Assembly: GCF_963378085.1 (NCBI RefSeq)
Contig: NZ_OY726395.1
Coordinates: 3,658,001 to 3,722,000, forward strand
Direction: 5' to 3'
DNA length: 64,000 bases
Source: Mycolicibacterium sp. MU0050
GTDB taxonomy: Bacteria; Actinomycetota; Actinomycetes; Mycobacteriales; Mycobacteriaceae
The notes under the pieces were generated by a model. That model was given only the letters and a program-made list of their open reading frames with translations, was not told where the DNA came from and searched no databases. Positions 1-10,967 of the stretch are shown piece by piece (the first letter of the stretch is position 1; the number at the start of each line of letters is the position of its first letter). The translations under genes and the position numbers were made by a program.

Positions 1-780
1 GGCGCGCACCGCCCCGACCCCCTGCCCGGCGTTGACGGGCGAGCCGCGCAGCACCCGCTCGGGAATGTCCGGCGGCCAACGGTATCCGGCGGCGACGTCG
101 TAGGCGGTGGTCAGCTCGGTGTCCGCGTTCTCGGCGGCGATCAGTTCCGCGCGGGCCGGCGCCGGGGTCAGCGCCTCGGCGCAGGCCGCCAGCGCCGTCC
201 CCACCCACGCCCCGGCGGCCCCGGCCGCCAGCACCGCGGCCACCGCCCGCGCCGAGGAGATGCCGCCCGCCGCCAGCACGGGGGCGTCGACGGCATCGAG
301 GACCTCGGCCAGCAGCGGCAGGGTGCCGACGGCGGGCCGGCCGTGGCCGCCGCCCTCGGCGCCGCGCGCCACGATGACGTCCACACCGGCGTCGGCCGCG
401 GCTCGGGCTTCATCGACGGTGGCCACCTGCGTCGCCACCGGTACTGCCGCGGCGTGGGCCGCGCGCACCCAGGCCCAGTCGTCGCCGAAGCTGACGGACA
501 GCAGCGTCGGTCGCGCCGCCACCGCCACGTCGAGCAGTTCCGGGTCTGCCGCCGTCACCCAATGCACCAGTCCGATGCCGAAGCGGTCCACGTCGCCGAG
601 CCGTGACAGTTCGGTCCGCAGCTGCGTCGCCGTGGCCGAACTGCCCATCCCGATCATGCCCAGCCCGCCGGCGCGCGAGACCGCCGCCGCCAACCGGCCG
701 CCCGCCGCCCCGCCCATCGGCGCATTGACCAGCGGCACGGCCAACCCGAGGGCCGTCGACCAGGACGTCGCCAGCGCCAT
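1..780 (-). CDS. Nitronate monooxygenase family protein (3' end beyond window)
   Basis: FMN-dependent TIM-barrel enzyme of the nitronate monooxygenase (2-nitropropane dioxygenase) family, which oxidises alkyl nitronates; some members are enoyl-ACP reductases. The reverse strand is open from ATG at 780 to the left edge, giving 260 residues. I read an N-terminal VPLVNAPMGGAAGG segment (FMN phosphate/barrel start) and, at about residues 138-147, the family signature ARGAEGGGHG with the conserved His. The C-terminus lies outside the window. The ATG is 1 bp from the stop of the upstream YihY gene, so the two are probably co-transcribed. The family call is firm; the physiological substrate is unknown. 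Confidence 0.85.
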   Translation of the reverse strand, partial: MALATSWSTALGLAVPLVNAPMGGAAGGRLAAAVSRAGGLGMIGMGSSATATQLRTELSRLGDVDRFGIGLVHWVTAADPELLDVAVAARPTLLSVSFGDDWAWVRAAHAAAVPVATQVATVDEARAAADAGVDVIVARGAEGGGHGRPAVGTLPLLAEVLDAVDAPVLAAGGISSARAVAAVLAAGAAGAWVGTALAACAEALTPAPARAELIAAENADTELTTAYDVAAGYRWPPDIPERVLRGSPVNAGQGVGAVRA

Positions 781-781
781 G

Positions 782-1828
782 TCAGCGGTTCGGCTTGCGT
801 TGAAACAGTCGCGAAAGACCCCAGGCGCCAACCGCTCCGACCGCCGCGGCCAGCGCCGCCTGCTCGGTGCCCAGCCCCCTGCGGGTGATCACCCGGTTCT
901 GGATCACGGCCGGGGCGGGGGCCGGGACGAGGTCCTCGGACATGTTGTCGGTGGCCGTGGCCGCCCACGCCGTGGCAAACAGCACCAGCCGAGCGGTGAT
1001 GTAGGCGAACACCATCAGGCCCAGCACCGGCCCGAACGTGGCGCCCGCAGGCCCGGTGACCACCGACTTCAGGTAGATCGACGCCACCTGCTTGAAGATC
1101 TCGAAGCCGACGGCGGCGATCAGACCGGCGCGGATACAGCTGCGCAGGCTCGCCGATTCGCGCGGTAGCCGCGCGATCACCCAGGTGAACAGCGCCCACG
1201 CCACCAGCAGCGCCAGCAGGATCGAGGCGGCACCCAGCAGCGGCCCCAGCACCGGAGCGTCCTCGATCCCGATCCAGGACAGCACCTCTCGCATCACCGA
1301 GGTGGAACCCAGCGAACTCAGCAGCACCGTCACGACGATCGCGAGGAACGCCGACAGCAGGGCGGCCAGATCCGAGAGCTTGGTCCGCACGAAACCCGTC
1401 GACTCGTCACGGTACAGCCCCCACATCTGCGACAGCGCCTCGCGCAGATTGGCCATCCAGCCCAGGCCGGCCCAAGCCGCGGTGGCCAGCCCGATCACGC
1501 CCACCGAGGTGCGCGAGGCGATCGCCGAATCCATCAGCTCGACGAGCTGGCTCCCCAGGTCACCGCTGACGGTCTGGCGGATGGTGGCCTCGAGTTGCTC
1601 CAACAGGTCCGGCCGGCTGGCCAGCAGGAAGCCGCCCGCGGCGAAGCCGATCATGAGCAACGGGAACAGCGCGAAGACCGTGAAGTAGGTGATGCCCGCG
1701 GCGTAGAAGTCGCCCTTGCTGTCGTTGTACCGCTGCTGGGCCCGCATGACATGGTCGAACCAGGGCCATCGGGCGCGGAGGCGGTCGAGAAGTCCGGGCT
1801 TGGCGTCCGTTTCGGCCGGCTCGGTCAT
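782..1828 (-). CDS. YihY/BrkB-family inner membrane protein (YhjD-like)
   Basis: A 348-residue polytopic membrane protein of the YihY/virulence factor BrkB family. Hydrophobic segments lie near residues 45-70, 112-130, 155-175, 190-220, 235-255 and 265-290, after a basic cytoplasmic N-terminus (LLDRLRARWPWFDHVMRAQQRY) typical of the family. It lies just downstream of trpS in the same direction, matching M. tuberculosis Rv3336c-Rv3335c. The family was once misassigned as RNase BN. Transport or envelope roles have been suggested (E. coli YhjD is linked to lipid A precursor export), but no substrate can be assigned here. Confidence 0.85.
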   Translation of the reverse strand: MTEPAETDAKPGLLDRLRARWPWFDHVMRAQQRYNDSKGDFYAAGITYFTVFALFPLLMIGFAAGGFLLASRPDLLEQLEATIRQTVSGDLGSQLVELMDSAIASRTSVGVIGLATAAWAGLGWMANLREALSQMWGLYRDESTGFVRTKLSDLAALLSAFLAIVVTVLLSSLGSTSVMREVLSWIGIEDAPVLGPLLGAASILLALLVAWALFTWVIARLPRESASLRSCIRAGLIAAVGFEIFKQVASIYLKSVVTGPAGATFGPVLGLMVFAYITARLVLFATAWAATATDNMSEDLVPAPAPAVIQNRVITRRGLGTEQAALAAAVGAVGAWGLSRLFQRKPNR

Positions 1829-1844
1829 GCCCTCTTTCCTATCA

Positions 1845-3703
<1,859 letters not shown>

Positions 3704-3791
3704 GAGGCCCCACCCTAACCAACCGGGGACGACGGGCCAGGACAGCAGCAGCCCGGTACCGCCGGTACCGGATAGTTGTTAGGGTCGGGGT

Positions 3792-4634
3792 ATGACGTTC
3801 CGACGCGACCCCATCCACCTGGGCTCCGGAGAACCCGTCCTCCTGCTGCATCCTTTCCTGTGCTCTCAGCGGGTCTGGTCGACGGTCGGACCCCAACTCG
3901 CCGAGACCGGCCGCTTCGAGGTGTTCGCCCCCACGATGGCCGGCCACCACGGCGGGCCGGAGGCCGGCACCTGGTTTCTGAGCAGTGAGCTGCTCGCCGA
4001 CCACGTCGAACGCCAGCTCGACGAGCTCGGCTGGGATACCGCGCACATCGTCGGCAACTCGCTGGGCGGCTGGGTCGCGTTCGAGCTGGAACGACGCGGC
4101 CGCGCCCGGACCCTGACCGGCATCGCACCGGCCGGCGGCTGGAGCCAGTGGTCGCCGGTGAAGTTCGAGACCGTCGCGAAGTTCGTGGGCGGCGGGCCGG
4201 CGCTGCTGGCGGCACGGATCCTGGGGCCGCGCATCCTCGACCTGCCGTTCGCGCGCCGCATCGCGACGCTGCCGGTCAGCGGCCCCGCCGACGGGCCCAC
4301 CCGCGCCGACCTGGTCAATCTGGTCGAGGACGCCACCCACTGCCGCGCCTATTTCGCGCTGCTGGCCAAGACCCTGCTACTGCCGGGACTGCTGGAACTG
4401 GGCGACGTCAAAGCCCCGGTCCAACTGCTGCTCTGCGAGAAGGACCGGGTGTTCCCCACCCCACGTGGCAACCGGCACTTCGTCGAGCAGCTGCCGCCCA
4501 CGTCCCGGGTGGTCCGGCTCGACGGACTGGGCCACATTCCGATGTTGGAGGCCCCGGACCTGGTGTCCAAGTTGCTGATCGACTTCCTCGACGAGCATGC
4601 GCCAGGGCCCGCGGGCCGAGACCAGCTCGCCTGA
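3792..4634 (+). CDS. Alpha/beta-fold hydrolase
   Basis: A 280-residue alpha/beta hydrolase with a complete predicted triad: nucleophile S90 in GNSLGGW, acid D218 in LCEKDRVFP, and H248 in DGLGHIPMLEAP. The oxyanion HPF motif is at 20-22. No signal peptide is visible, so it is probably cytoplasmic. It is transcribed divergently from the exonuclease III gene across about 90 bp. The substrate cannot be inferred; relatives include esterases, haloperoxidase-like and C-C bond hydrolases. A methionine-pathway regulatory leader begins about 120 bp downstream but looks independent. Confidence 0.88.
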   Translation: MTFRRDPIHLGSGEPVLLLHPFLCSQRVWSTVGPQLAETGRFEVFAPTMAGHHGGPEAGTWFLSSELLADHVERQLDELGWDTAHIVGNSLGGWVAFELERRGRARTLTGIAPAGGWSQWSPVKFETVAKFVGGGPALLAARILGPRILDLPFARRIATLPVSGPADGPTRADLVNLVEDATHCRAYFALLAKTLLLPGLLELGDVKAPVQLLLCEKDRVFPTPRGNRHFVEQLPPTSRVVRLDGLGHIPMLEAPDLVSKLLIDFLDEHAPGPAGRDQLA

Positions 4635-4751
4635 ACCGAGGACGCCACGGACGTTTTCGGGCGTTACCGCCGCACCGAGCGGGCGTCGGTTCGCCGCCGG
4701 CTGAAACGGGTCGGTGGCACGTGATCGGCCGGTTGGGATATTCTGCGTATC

Positions 4752-4881
4752 GGTCATGAGCGCCAGCGACAAGCCCCGGCTTGCTGGCCGGCAACCCTCC
4801 AACCGCGGTGGGGTGCCCCGGGTGATGACCAGGTTGAGTGCCCACTGGAACCTCCGGTGGGTTACGCGGCAAGCGCGGGTC
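4752..4881 (+). promoter_or_regulatory. SAM-IV riboswitch
   Basis: The stretch from GGTCATGAGCGCCAGCGAC through GGCTTGCTGGCCGGCAACC and GGTGATGACCAGG to GCGGCAAGCGCGGGTC matches, from memory, the actinobacterial SAM-IV class whose structure was solved from Mycobacterium sp. MCS. P1 pairs GGTCAT at the 5' end with ATGACC at about 4826-4831, and the downstream pseudoknot arm is present. The class binds S-adenosylmethionine and lowers expression of methionine or sulfur genes. Its position, about 120 bp before the O-acetylhomoserine sulfhydrylase gene and in the same direction, fits that role. Confidence 0.95.
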
Positions 4882-4917
4882 CGGTACGCGGGCCCCAAGA
4901 GTAGACAGGGAAACCTG

Positions 4918-4947
4918 ATGCGGCCCGAGATGTGTCACTGCTGTTGA
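4918..4947 (+). CDS. Cys-rich leader peptide MRPEMCHCC
   Basis: A nine-codon ORF lies between the SAM-IV aptamer and metC: ATG, then MRPEMCHCC, then TGA. Three of its last four codons encode cysteine. A purine-rich AGACAGGG lies 8 nt upstream and could serve as ribosome-binding site. After the stop, CCGAC (4949-4953) can pair with GTCGG (4960-4964), and GTGTC over the first Cys codon (4932-4936) can pair with GACAC (4964-4968), giving alternatives that ribosome pausing could switch. Cys-codon leader ORFs are known as cysteine-responsive attenuators in mycobacteria. That this one works is inference. Confidence 0.6.
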   Translation: MRPEMCHCC

Positions 4948-5001
4948 ACCGACCGTTGTGTCGGACACGCACCTGATACCAGCTACCGAAGGAACCATCA
5001 C

Positions 5002-6342
5002 ATGAGCAACACCGCCGACGCTCCGCAGGCCTCCTGGTCGTTCGAGACCAAGCAGGTCCACGCCGGCCAGACGCCCGACGCCGCGACCAATGCGCGGGCG
5101 CTTCCGATCTACGCCACCACCTCCTACACGTTCGACAGCACCGACCACGCCGCGGCCCTGTTCAGCCTCGCCGAGCCGGGCAACATCTACACCCGGATCA
5201 TGAACCCGACCACCGACGTCGTCGAGCAGCGCATCGCCGCCCTCGAAGGCGGCGTCGCGGCGTTGTTCCTGTCCTCCGGGCAGGCCGCATCGACGCTGGC
5301 GATCCTCAACATCGCCGGCGCGGGCGACCACATCGTGTCCTCCCCGCGCCTGTACGGCGGCACCTACAACCTGTTCCAGCATTCGCTGCCCAAGCTCGGG
5401 ATCGAGGTCAGCTGGGTCGAGAATCCCGACGATCTGGAGTCCTGGCGCGCCGCGGTGCGGCCCAACACCAAGGCGTTCTTCGCCGAGACCATCTCCAACC
5501 CGCAGATCGACGTCCTGGACATCCCGGGGGTGTCCGGGGTCGCGCACGACAACGGTGTGCCGCTGATCGTCGACAACACCATCGCCACCCCGTACCTGAT
5601 CCAGCCGCTGGCCCACGGCGCCGACATCGTCGTGCACTCGGCCACCAAGTACCTCGGCGGCCACGGCACGGCGATCGCCGGGGTCATCGTCGACGGCGGG
5701 ACCTTCGACTGGACGAGCGGGCGATTCCCCGGTTTCACCGCGCCGGACCCCAGCTACCACGGCGTGGTGTTCGCCGACCTGGGCGCGCCGGCGTACGCGC
5801 TGAAGGCCCGCGTCCAGCTGCTGCGCGATCTCGGCTCGGCCGCCTCGCCGTTCAACGCCTTCCTGGTGGCCCAGGGCCTGGAGACGCTGAGCCTGCGGAT
5901 GGAGCGCCACGTCGCCAATGCGCAACGGGTGGCCGAGTTCCTGGCCGCCCGGCCGGAGGTGATCAGCGTCAACTACGCGGGCCTGCCGAGCTCCCCGTGG
6001 CACGACCTCGGAAAGAAGCTGGCGCCCAAGGGAACCGGCGCGGTGCTGGCGTTCGAGCTGGCCGGCGGGGTCGCGGCCGGCAAGGCGTTCGTCGACGCGC
6101 TCACCCTGCACAGCCACGTCGCCAATATCGGCGATGTGCGGTCCCTGGTGATCCACCCGGCCTCCACCACGCATCAGCAACTCTCCGCCGAGGAGCAGCT
6201 CAGCAGCGGGGTGACCCCGGGGCTGGTCCGGCTGGCGGTCGGCATCGAGGGCATCGACGACATCCTGGCCGACCTCGAGCGCGGTTTCGCGGCGGCCGGC
6301 GCCATCGGGGGGTCGGATCCGCAAGCCGTGGCGGCGTTTTGA
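5002..6342 (+). CDS. metC: O-acetyl-L-homoserine sulfhydrylase
   Basis: PLP enzyme of the Cys/Met-metabolism family that makes homocysteine from O-acetylhomoserine and sulfide. It is called metC in mycobacterial annotation although it is a MetY/MetZ-type sulfhydrylase. Length is 446 residues. The PLP Schiff-base Lys is K216 in [11 protein letters not shown]. The conserved YTRIMNPT (63-70) and SSGQAA (91-96) segments bind cofactor and the partner subunit. ATG is preceded by GAAGGA at 8-nt spacing. It is first of a metC-metX-methyltransferase run under the SAM-IV riboswitch and Cys leader. Expected regulation is by SAM and perhaps cysteine supply. Confidence 0.96.
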   Translation: MSNTADAPQASWSFETKQVHAGQTPDAATNARALPIYATTSYTFDSTDHAAALFSLAEPGNIYTRIMNPTTDVVEQRIAALEGGVAALFLSSGQAASTLAILNIAGAGDHIVSSPRLYGGTYNLFQHSLPKLGIEVSWVENPDDLESWRAAVRPNTKAFFAETISNPQIDVLDIPGVSGVAHDNGVPLIVDNTIATPYLIQPLAHGADIVVHSATKYLGGHGTAIAGVIVDGGTFDWTSGRFPGFTAPDPSYHGVVFADLGAPAYALKARVQLLRDLGSAASPFNAFLVAQGLETLSLRMERHVANAQRVAEFLAARPEVISVNYAGLPSSPWHDLGKKLAPKGTGAVLAFELAGGVAAGKAFVDALTLHSHVANIGDVRSLVIHPASTTHQQLSAEEQLSSGVTPGLVRLAVGIEGIDDILADLERGFAAAGAIGGSDPQAVAAF

Positions 6343-6353
6343 GTGAGCCTGAC

Positions 6354-7484
6354 ATGACAATCTCCGAAGAACGCATCCTCGTTCCAGCGGCGCTGCCCGC
6401 CGAGGGTGAGACCGCGATCGTCAACATCGGCGCGCTCGAGCTCGAGAGCGGCGAGGTGCTCGACGACGTCAGCATCGCCGTGCAGCGTTGGGGTGAGCTG
6501 TCCCCCGCCGGCGACAACGTCGTCATGGTGTTGCATGCGCTCACCGGCGATTCCCACATCACCGGTCCGGCCGGACCGGGCCATCCCACGCCGGGCTGGT
6601 GGGACGGCATCGCCGGTCCGGGCGCCCCGATCGACACCGACCGGTGGTGCGCGGTCGCGACCAACGTGCTGGGTGGCTGCCGCGGATCCACCGGCCCAAG
6701 TTCCCTGCATCGCGACGGAAAGCCCTGGGGCTCAAGGTTTCCGGTGATCTCGATCCGCGATCAGGTCGCCGCCGACATCGCCGCGCTGGCCGCCCTCGGC
6801 ATCACGGAGGTGGCCGCGGTCATGGGCGGCTCGATGGGCGGGGCGCGGGCGCTGGAATGGCTTGTCGGACACCCGGACACAGTGCGTGCCGGGCTGGTAC
6901 TCGCGGTCGGGGCGCGGGCCACCGCGGATCAGATCGGCACCCAGAGCAGCCAGATCGCCGCCATCAAGGCCGACCCGAACTGGCAGGGCGGCGACTACTA
7001 CGACACCGGCCGGACTCCGGAGGCCGGGCTGCAGGTCGCCCGACGGTTCGCCCACCTGACCTATCGGGGCGAGGTGGAACTCGATGAGCGGTTTGGCAAC
7101 GACGCGCAAGGCGACGAGGATCCCCTGTCCGGCGGCCGCTACGCGGTACAGAGCTACCTGGAGCATCAGGGCGGAAAGTTGGTCGCCCGGTTCGACGCGG
7201 GCAGCTACGTGACGCTGTCGGATTCGCTGTCCAGCCATGACGTGGGGCGCGGCCGCGGCGGCGTGGCGGCCGCGCTGCGCTCCTGTCCGTTGCCGGTGGT
7301 CGTCGGCGGCATCACCTCCGACCGCCTCTATCCGCTGCGGCTGCAGCAGGAACTGGCCGACCTGCTTCCGGGCTGCGACGGCCTGGACGTGGTCGAGGCG
7401 TCCTCGGGCCACGACGGCTTCCTGATCGAGACCGAGCCCATCGGTGAGCTGATCCGCCGGACCCTGCGGTTGGCCGCGCGGTGA
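6354..7484 (+). CDS. metX: Homoserine O-acetyltransferase
   Basis: Transfers acetyl from acetyl-CoA to homoserine, making the substrate of the preceding gene's enzyme. It has the alpha/beta-hydrolase MetX fold, 376 residues. The triad is visible: S160 in [14 protein letters not shown]323 in TSDRLYP, H353 in SGHDGFLIE. The start was placed at ATG 6354, eleven bases after the metC stop; the [12 protein letters not shown] start resembles other actinobacterial MetX proteins. The metC-metX order is that of M. tuberculosis Rv3340-Rv3341. Its 3' end overlaps the following methyltransferase gene by GTGA. Confidence 0.96.
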   Translation: MTISEERILVPAALPAEGETAIVNIGALELESGEVLDDVSIAVQRWGELSPAGDNVVMVLHALTGDSHITGPAGPGHPTPGWWDGIAGPGAPIDTDRWCAVATNVLGGCRGSTGPSSLHRDGKPWGSRFPVISIRDQVAADIAALAALGITEVAAVMGGSMGGARALEWLVGHPDTVRAGLVLAVGARATADQIGTQSSQIAAIKADPNWQGGDYYDTGRTPEAGLQVARRFAHLTYRGEVELDERFGNDAQGDEDPLSGGRYAVQSYLEHQGGKLVARFDAGSYVTLSDSLSSHDVGRGRGGVAAALRSCPLPVVVGGITSDRLYPLRLQQELADLLPGCDGLDVVEASSGHDGFLIETEPIGELIRRTLRLAAR

Positions 7485-8206
7485 CCGCCCCGCGGTCGCT
7501 GTCGTTCGGCTCGGAGGCGGCGGCGTATGAACGCGGGCGCCCGTCGTATCCGCCGGAGGCCATCGATTGGCTGCTGCCGGCCGGGGCCCGCGATGTGCTG
7601 GACCTCGGCGCCGGCACCGGCAAGCTGACCACCCGACTGGTGGAGCGCGGCCTCAACGTGGTGGCGGTCGACCCGATCGCCGAGATGCTCGACGTGCTCC
7701 GCAGCTCGCTGCCCGACACCCCGGCCCTGCTCGGCACCGCCGAGGAGATTCCGTTGCCGGACAACAGCGTCGACGCCGTGCTCGTGGCGCAGGCCTGGCA
7801 CTGGGTGGACACCGCCCGCGCCATCCCCGAGGTGGCCCGGGTGCTGCGGCCCGGCGGCCGACTGGGGCTGGTCTGGAACACCCGCGACGAGCGCCTGGGC
7901 TGGGTCAAGGACCTCGGCGCCATCATCGGCCCGGAACACGACCCGTTCAGCCAGTCGGTCACGTTGCCCGAACCGTTCACCGACGTGGCGCGCCACCAGG
8001 TGGAGTGGACCAACTACCTGACGCCGCAGGCGGTGGTGGACCTGGTGGCCTCGCGCAGCTACTGCATCACCTCGCCGGCCGAGGTCCGCACCCAGACTCT
8101 GGCTCGGGTGCGCGAACTGCTGGCCACTCATCCGGCCCTGGCGAACTCCACCGGCGTCGCGCTGCCGTATGTGACGGTGTGCATCCGCGCGACGTTGGCG
8201 GGCTGA
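7481..8206 (+). CDS. Class I SAM-dependent methyltransferase
   Basis: A 241-residue protein of the methyltransferase-11 type. Motif I is [10 protein letters not shown] (39-48), the acidic post-I residue is in [11 protein letters not shown], and AQAWHWVD marks the motif-IV region seen in Rv3342-type proteins. It begins at GTG 7481, overlapping the metX stop by 4 bp, so translation is probably coupled. As a SAM consumer in a SAM-riboswitch transcription unit it may share regulation. The acceptor substrate is unknown. Confidence 0.88.
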   Translation: MTAPRSLSFGSEAAAYERGRPSYPPEAIDWLLPAGARDVLDLGAGTGKLTTRLVERGLNVVAVDPIAEMLDVLRSSLPDTPALLGTAEEIPLPDNSVDAVLVAQAWHWVDTARAIPEVARVLRPGGRLGLVWNTRDERLGWVKDLGAIIGPEHDPFSQSVTLPEPFTDVARHQVEWTNYLTPQAVVDLVASRSYCITSPAEVRTQTLARVRELLATHPALANSTGVALPYVTVCIRATLAG

Positions 8207-8224
8207 CTCCCGGCCCGGCCCAAA

Positions 8225-8461
8225 TCAGTTGGGCGGCTCCTGTTTTGCGTCCAGCTCGTCCAGCAGTCTCCCGAATCCATTGGCCCGCAACGATATCCGC
8301 AGTGGCTTACTGGGATCGTGGTCACCGAGCCAGTGCCGCAGGATGTCCTGCTGACGGTGGATGGTCTGCCCTTCGGCATGCAGTACCCGCAGCAGTCGCG
8401 GCAGTGTAGCGGGCGAGCCATCCCCCGAAGCGCTCGCCGAATCTTCCAATAATGCCCCCAT
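8225..8461 (-). CDS. Small hypothetical protein, probably leaderless
   Basis: A 78-residue ORF that I do not recognise; it has an acidic, Gly/Ser-rich start and an amphipathic middle (LLRVLHAEGQTIHRQQDILRH is its most helix-like part; shown as two helices around residues 20-60). Codon use has a moderate third-position GC bias. Its best support is the start: TAATAT (reverse strand, 8473-8468) lies exactly 6 nt before the ATG, the mycobacterial pattern for leaderless mRNA. It converges on the methyltransferase gene. A perfect palindrome covers the start. No membrane segment or known domain is evident. Confidence 0.5.
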   Translation of the reverse strand: MGALLEDSASASGDGSPATLPRLLRVLHAEGQTIHRQQDILRHWLGDHDPSKPLRISLRANGFGRLLDELDAKQEPPN

Positions 8462-8469
8462 AGGGGCAT
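8452..8469. promoter_or_regulatory. Palindrome over start of small ORF (candidate operator)
   Basis: ATGCCCC, a 4-bp centre, then GGGGCAT form a perfect 7-bp inverted repeat. It covers the predicted transcription start and ATG of the 78-residue ORF and abuts its TAATAT -10 box. A repressor bound here would block initiation. The binding protein is unknown. Confidence 0.4.
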
Positions 8470-8518
8470 ATTAGTGATAACCCCACAGGCCTTGGGGCGC
8501 GAATTTCATGTGAAACGT

Positions 8519-8800
8519 TTAAGACGTGCCCAGCGGGTCGATCGTCCACGCCGCGTACATCACCACTGTGGCCACCGATGCCGTTGTGACGAAATCGATC
8601 CCCTTGGTGCGCACCCCGAGCAACCCCGCACGGTCCTCGGTGAGCAGCAGCCGCAACGCGGCGGCGATCGCCACCCCGATGCCGATGAGCAGCGCGCCGC
8701 GGCGCCAGAAGCCCGCGGCCACCAGCACGAAGGCCACGGCGAAGGTCGCCACGACGGTCAGGATGGGCCACTGATCGCGCAGCGCCGAGCGCACCGTCAC
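8519..8800 (-). CDS. DUF3017 membrane protein
   Basis: A 93-residue protein that begins at GTG 8800, overlapping the folD stop (GTGA). It has three hydrophobic segments: about 10-30 ([20 protein letters not shown]), 33-50 ([19 protein letters not shown]) and 68-85 ([11 protein letters not shown]). Position directly after folD and the RSALRDQWP start match the actinobacterial DUF3017 family (M. tuberculosis Rv3355c). The function is unknown. The overlap with folD implies co-translation. Confidence 0.85.
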   Translation of the reverse strand: MTVRSALRDQWPILTVVATFAVAFVLVAAGFWRRGALLIGIGVAIAAALRLLLTEDRAGLLGVRTKGIDFVTTASVATVVMYAAWTIDPLGTS

Positions 8801-9654
8801 CGCCGGGACTCGGCGCGTTCGACGACGTTGGTCAGCAGGAACGCCCTGGTCAGCGGGCCCACACCACCCGGGTTCGGCGAGACGTGCCCCGCGACGTCCC
8901 AGACGTCGGGGTGGACGTCGCCGGTGAGCTTGCCGTCGACCCGGCTCACCCCGACATCGACCACGGCCGCGCCCGGGCGCACCATGTCGGCGGTCACCAT
9001 GTGCGGCACCCCCACCGCGGCCACGATGACGTCCGCCTGCCGGGTCAACGCGGGCAGATCGCGAGTTCCGGTGTGGCACAACGTGACCGTCGAGTTCTCC
9101 GAGCGCCGCGTCAACAGCAGCCCCAGCGGCCGGCCGACCGTCACGCCGCGGCCGATCACCACCACGTGCGCGCCCGCGAGTTCCACGTCGTAGCGGCGCA
9201 GCAGGTGCACGATGCCGCGCGGGGTGCACGGCAGCGGCGCCTCCTTGCCCAGCACCAGCCGCCCGAGGTTGGTCGGATGCAGCCCGTCGGCGTCCTTGTC
9301 CGGGTCGATGCGCTCCAGCGCGGCGTTCTCGTCGAGGTGCTTGGGCAGCGGCAACTGGACGATGTAACCGGTGCACTCGGGGTTGGCGTTGAGCTCGTCG
9401 ATGGTGTCGTCCAACTGCGCCTGGCTGATGTCGGCGGGCAGGTCCCGGCGCAGCGAGGTGATGCCGACCTTGGCGCAGTCGGAATGCTTGCCGCGCACAT
9501 AGGCCTGCGAGCCGGGATCGTCACCGACGAGGATGGTGCCCAACCCCGGGGTGATCCCGGCCTGCGCCAACTTCGCCACCCGCTCCTTGAGGTCGACGAA
9601 GATCTCGTCGCGCGTGGCCTTACCGTCCAGAACTGTCGCACCCACGCCCGACAT
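8797..9654 (-). CDS. folD: Methylenetetrahydrofolate dehydrogenase/cyclohydrolase
   Basis: Bifunctional one-carbon enzyme interconverting 5,10-methylene-, methenyl- and 10-formyl-THF with NADP. From ATG 9654 the protein has 285 residues; a GTG three codons later (9645) would give 282, closer to the usual 281-284, and neither start has a strong ribosome-binding site. Active-site Y52 and K56 sit in [10 protein letters not shown]. The signature [13 protein letters not shown] is near the C-terminus. NADP-binding [14 protein letters not shown] is present. The open frame extends upstream to 9927, but that part does not resemble FolD and overlaps the divergent oxidoreductase. Confidence 0.95.
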   Translation of the reverse strand: MSGVGATVLDGKATRDEIFVDLKERVAKLAQAGITPGLGTILVGDDPGSQAYVRGKHSDCAKVGITSLRRDLPADISQAQLDDTIDELNANPECTGYIVQLPLPKHLDENAALERIDPDKDADGLHPTNLGRLVLGKEAPLPCTPRGIVHLLRRYDVELAGAHVVVIGRGVTVGRPLGLLLTRRSENSTVTLCHTGTRDLPALTRQADVIVAAVGVPHMVTADMVRPGAAVVDVGVSRVDGKLTGDVHPDVWDVAGHVSPNPGGVGPLTRAFLLTNVVERAESRR

Positions 9655-9757
9655 TCTTGCATTGCCGGGTTGCATTGCCGGCTGGCCTTCGGCGTCGCCC
9701 CGACACCGCGTCAGGCTGCTTTGACAGAGCCCGCCGCCGGGGTGTTGAGTTCGTGGT

Positions 9758-10948
9758 GTGGACACCAGCCCAAATGTGTTCAGTCCGGCCCGGCTGGGCC
9801 CGCTGACCCTGCGCAACCGCATCATCAAGGCCGCGACCTTCGAGGCCGCGTCCCCGGATGCCCTGGTCACCGACGACCTGATCAACTTCCACCGTCGCCC
9901 GGCCGCCGGCGGAGTCGGCATGACCACGGTCGCCTACTGCGCGGTCGCCCCCGGCGGCCGGACCGACGGCTGGCAGATCTGGATGCGCCCGGAAGCCGTG
10001 CCCGGCCTGCGCAAGCTCACCGACGCCGTGCACGCCGAGGGCGCTGCGATCAGCGCGCAGATCGGACACGCCGGCCCGGTGGCCAACGCCAAGACCAACA
10101 AGGCCCGCGCGCTGGCCCCGGTGCGGTTCTTCAACCCGCTGTCGATGCGATTCGCCAAGAAGGCCACCATCGAGGACATCCGCGAGGTCACCGAGGCACA
10201 CGCCAACGCGGCCCGCCTGGCCATCGACGCGGGCTTCGACGCGGTCGAGATCCACCTCGGCCACAACTATCTGGCCAGCTCGTTTCTGAGCCCGCTGATC
10301 AACCGGCGCACCGACGAGTTCGGCGGATCCCTGGAGAACCGCGCCAAGGTGGCCCGCGGCGTCGTCCGCGCCGTGCGCCAGGCCGTCGGGGATCAGATCG
10401 CGGTCACCGCGAAGCTCAACATGTCCGACGGTGTGCGGGGCGGGATCTCCCTGGAGGAGTCGCTGCAGACCGCGAAGTGGCTCGAGGAAGACGGCGGCCT
10501 GGACGCCCTGCAGCTCACCGCGGGCTCCTCGCTGGTCAACCCGATGTACCTGTTCCGCGGCGACGCCCCGGTCAAGGAGTTCTCGGCGGTGTTCAAGCCG
10601 CCCATCAGCTGGGGCATGCGGATGACCGGCAAGAAGTTCCTGCGCGAGTACCCGTACCGGGAGGCCTACCTGTTGCGGGAGGCCAGCCAGTTCCGCGCCG
10701 AGTTGAAGCTGCCGCTGATCCTGCTCGGCGGCATCACCAACCGCGAGACCATGGATCGGGCGATGGCCGAGGGTTTCGACTTCGTCGCGATGGGCCGCGC
10801 GCTGTTGGCCGAGCCGGACCTGTTGAACCGCATCGAGGCCGACGGCGACGCGCACACCGTGAAATCCGTGTGCACGCACTGCAACCTGTGCATGCCGACC
10901 ATCTACCGCCACACCCATTGCGTGCTGACCGGCGCTCCGGACCGCTAG
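9758..10948 (+). CDS. Old yellow enzyme-type NADH:flavin oxidoreductase
   Basis: A 396-residue FMN-binding TIM-barrel of the OYE/2,4-dienoyl-CoA reductase group. QIGHAG (101-106) supplies the active-site His. [22 protein letters not shown] (about 169-190) is the substrate/FMN loop with the Tyr. LGGITNRE and [14 protein letters not shown] form the FMN phosphate site. The tail has C372, C375, C378 and C388, an arrangement that could hold an Fe-S cluster as in dienoyl-CoA reductases, although the second FAD/NAD domain is absent. It starts at GTG and is divergent from folD. Position matches Rv3359. Confidence 0.88.
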   Translation: MDTSPNVFSPARLGPLTLRNRIIKAATFEAASPDALVTDDLINFHRRPAAGGVGMTTVAYCAVAPGGRTDGWQIWMRPEAVPGLRKLTDAVHAEGAAISAQIGHAGPVANAKTNKARALAPVRFFNPLSMRFAKKATIEDIREVTEAHANAARLAIDAGFDAVEIHLGHNYLASSFLSPLINRRTDEFGGSLENRAKVARGVVRAVRQAVGDQIAVTAKLNMSDGVRGGISLEESLQTAKWLEEDGGLDALQLTAGSSLVNPMYLFRGDAPVKEFSAVFKPPISWGMRMTGKKFLREYPYREAYLLREASQFRAELKLPLILLGGITNRETMDRAMAEGFDFVAMGRALLAEPDLLNRIEADGDAHTVKSVCTHCNLCMPTIYRHTHCVLTGAPDR

Positions 10949-10967
10949 ACCGTTACAGTTGGACCCG

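Noticed and set aside
4635..4751. Possible additional gene before the riboswitch
   Set aside because: Only short GC-biased frames; it more likely holds the metC promoter.
4714..4917. Open frame running across the SAM-IV aptamer in frame with MRPEMCHCC
   Set aside because: The sequence is explained by the riboswitch fold; only the final nine codons with their own ATG are credible.
9655..9927. N-terminal extension of FolD
   Set aside because: No FolD similarity and it overlaps the opposite oxidoreductase; a 285-residue protein is the normal size.
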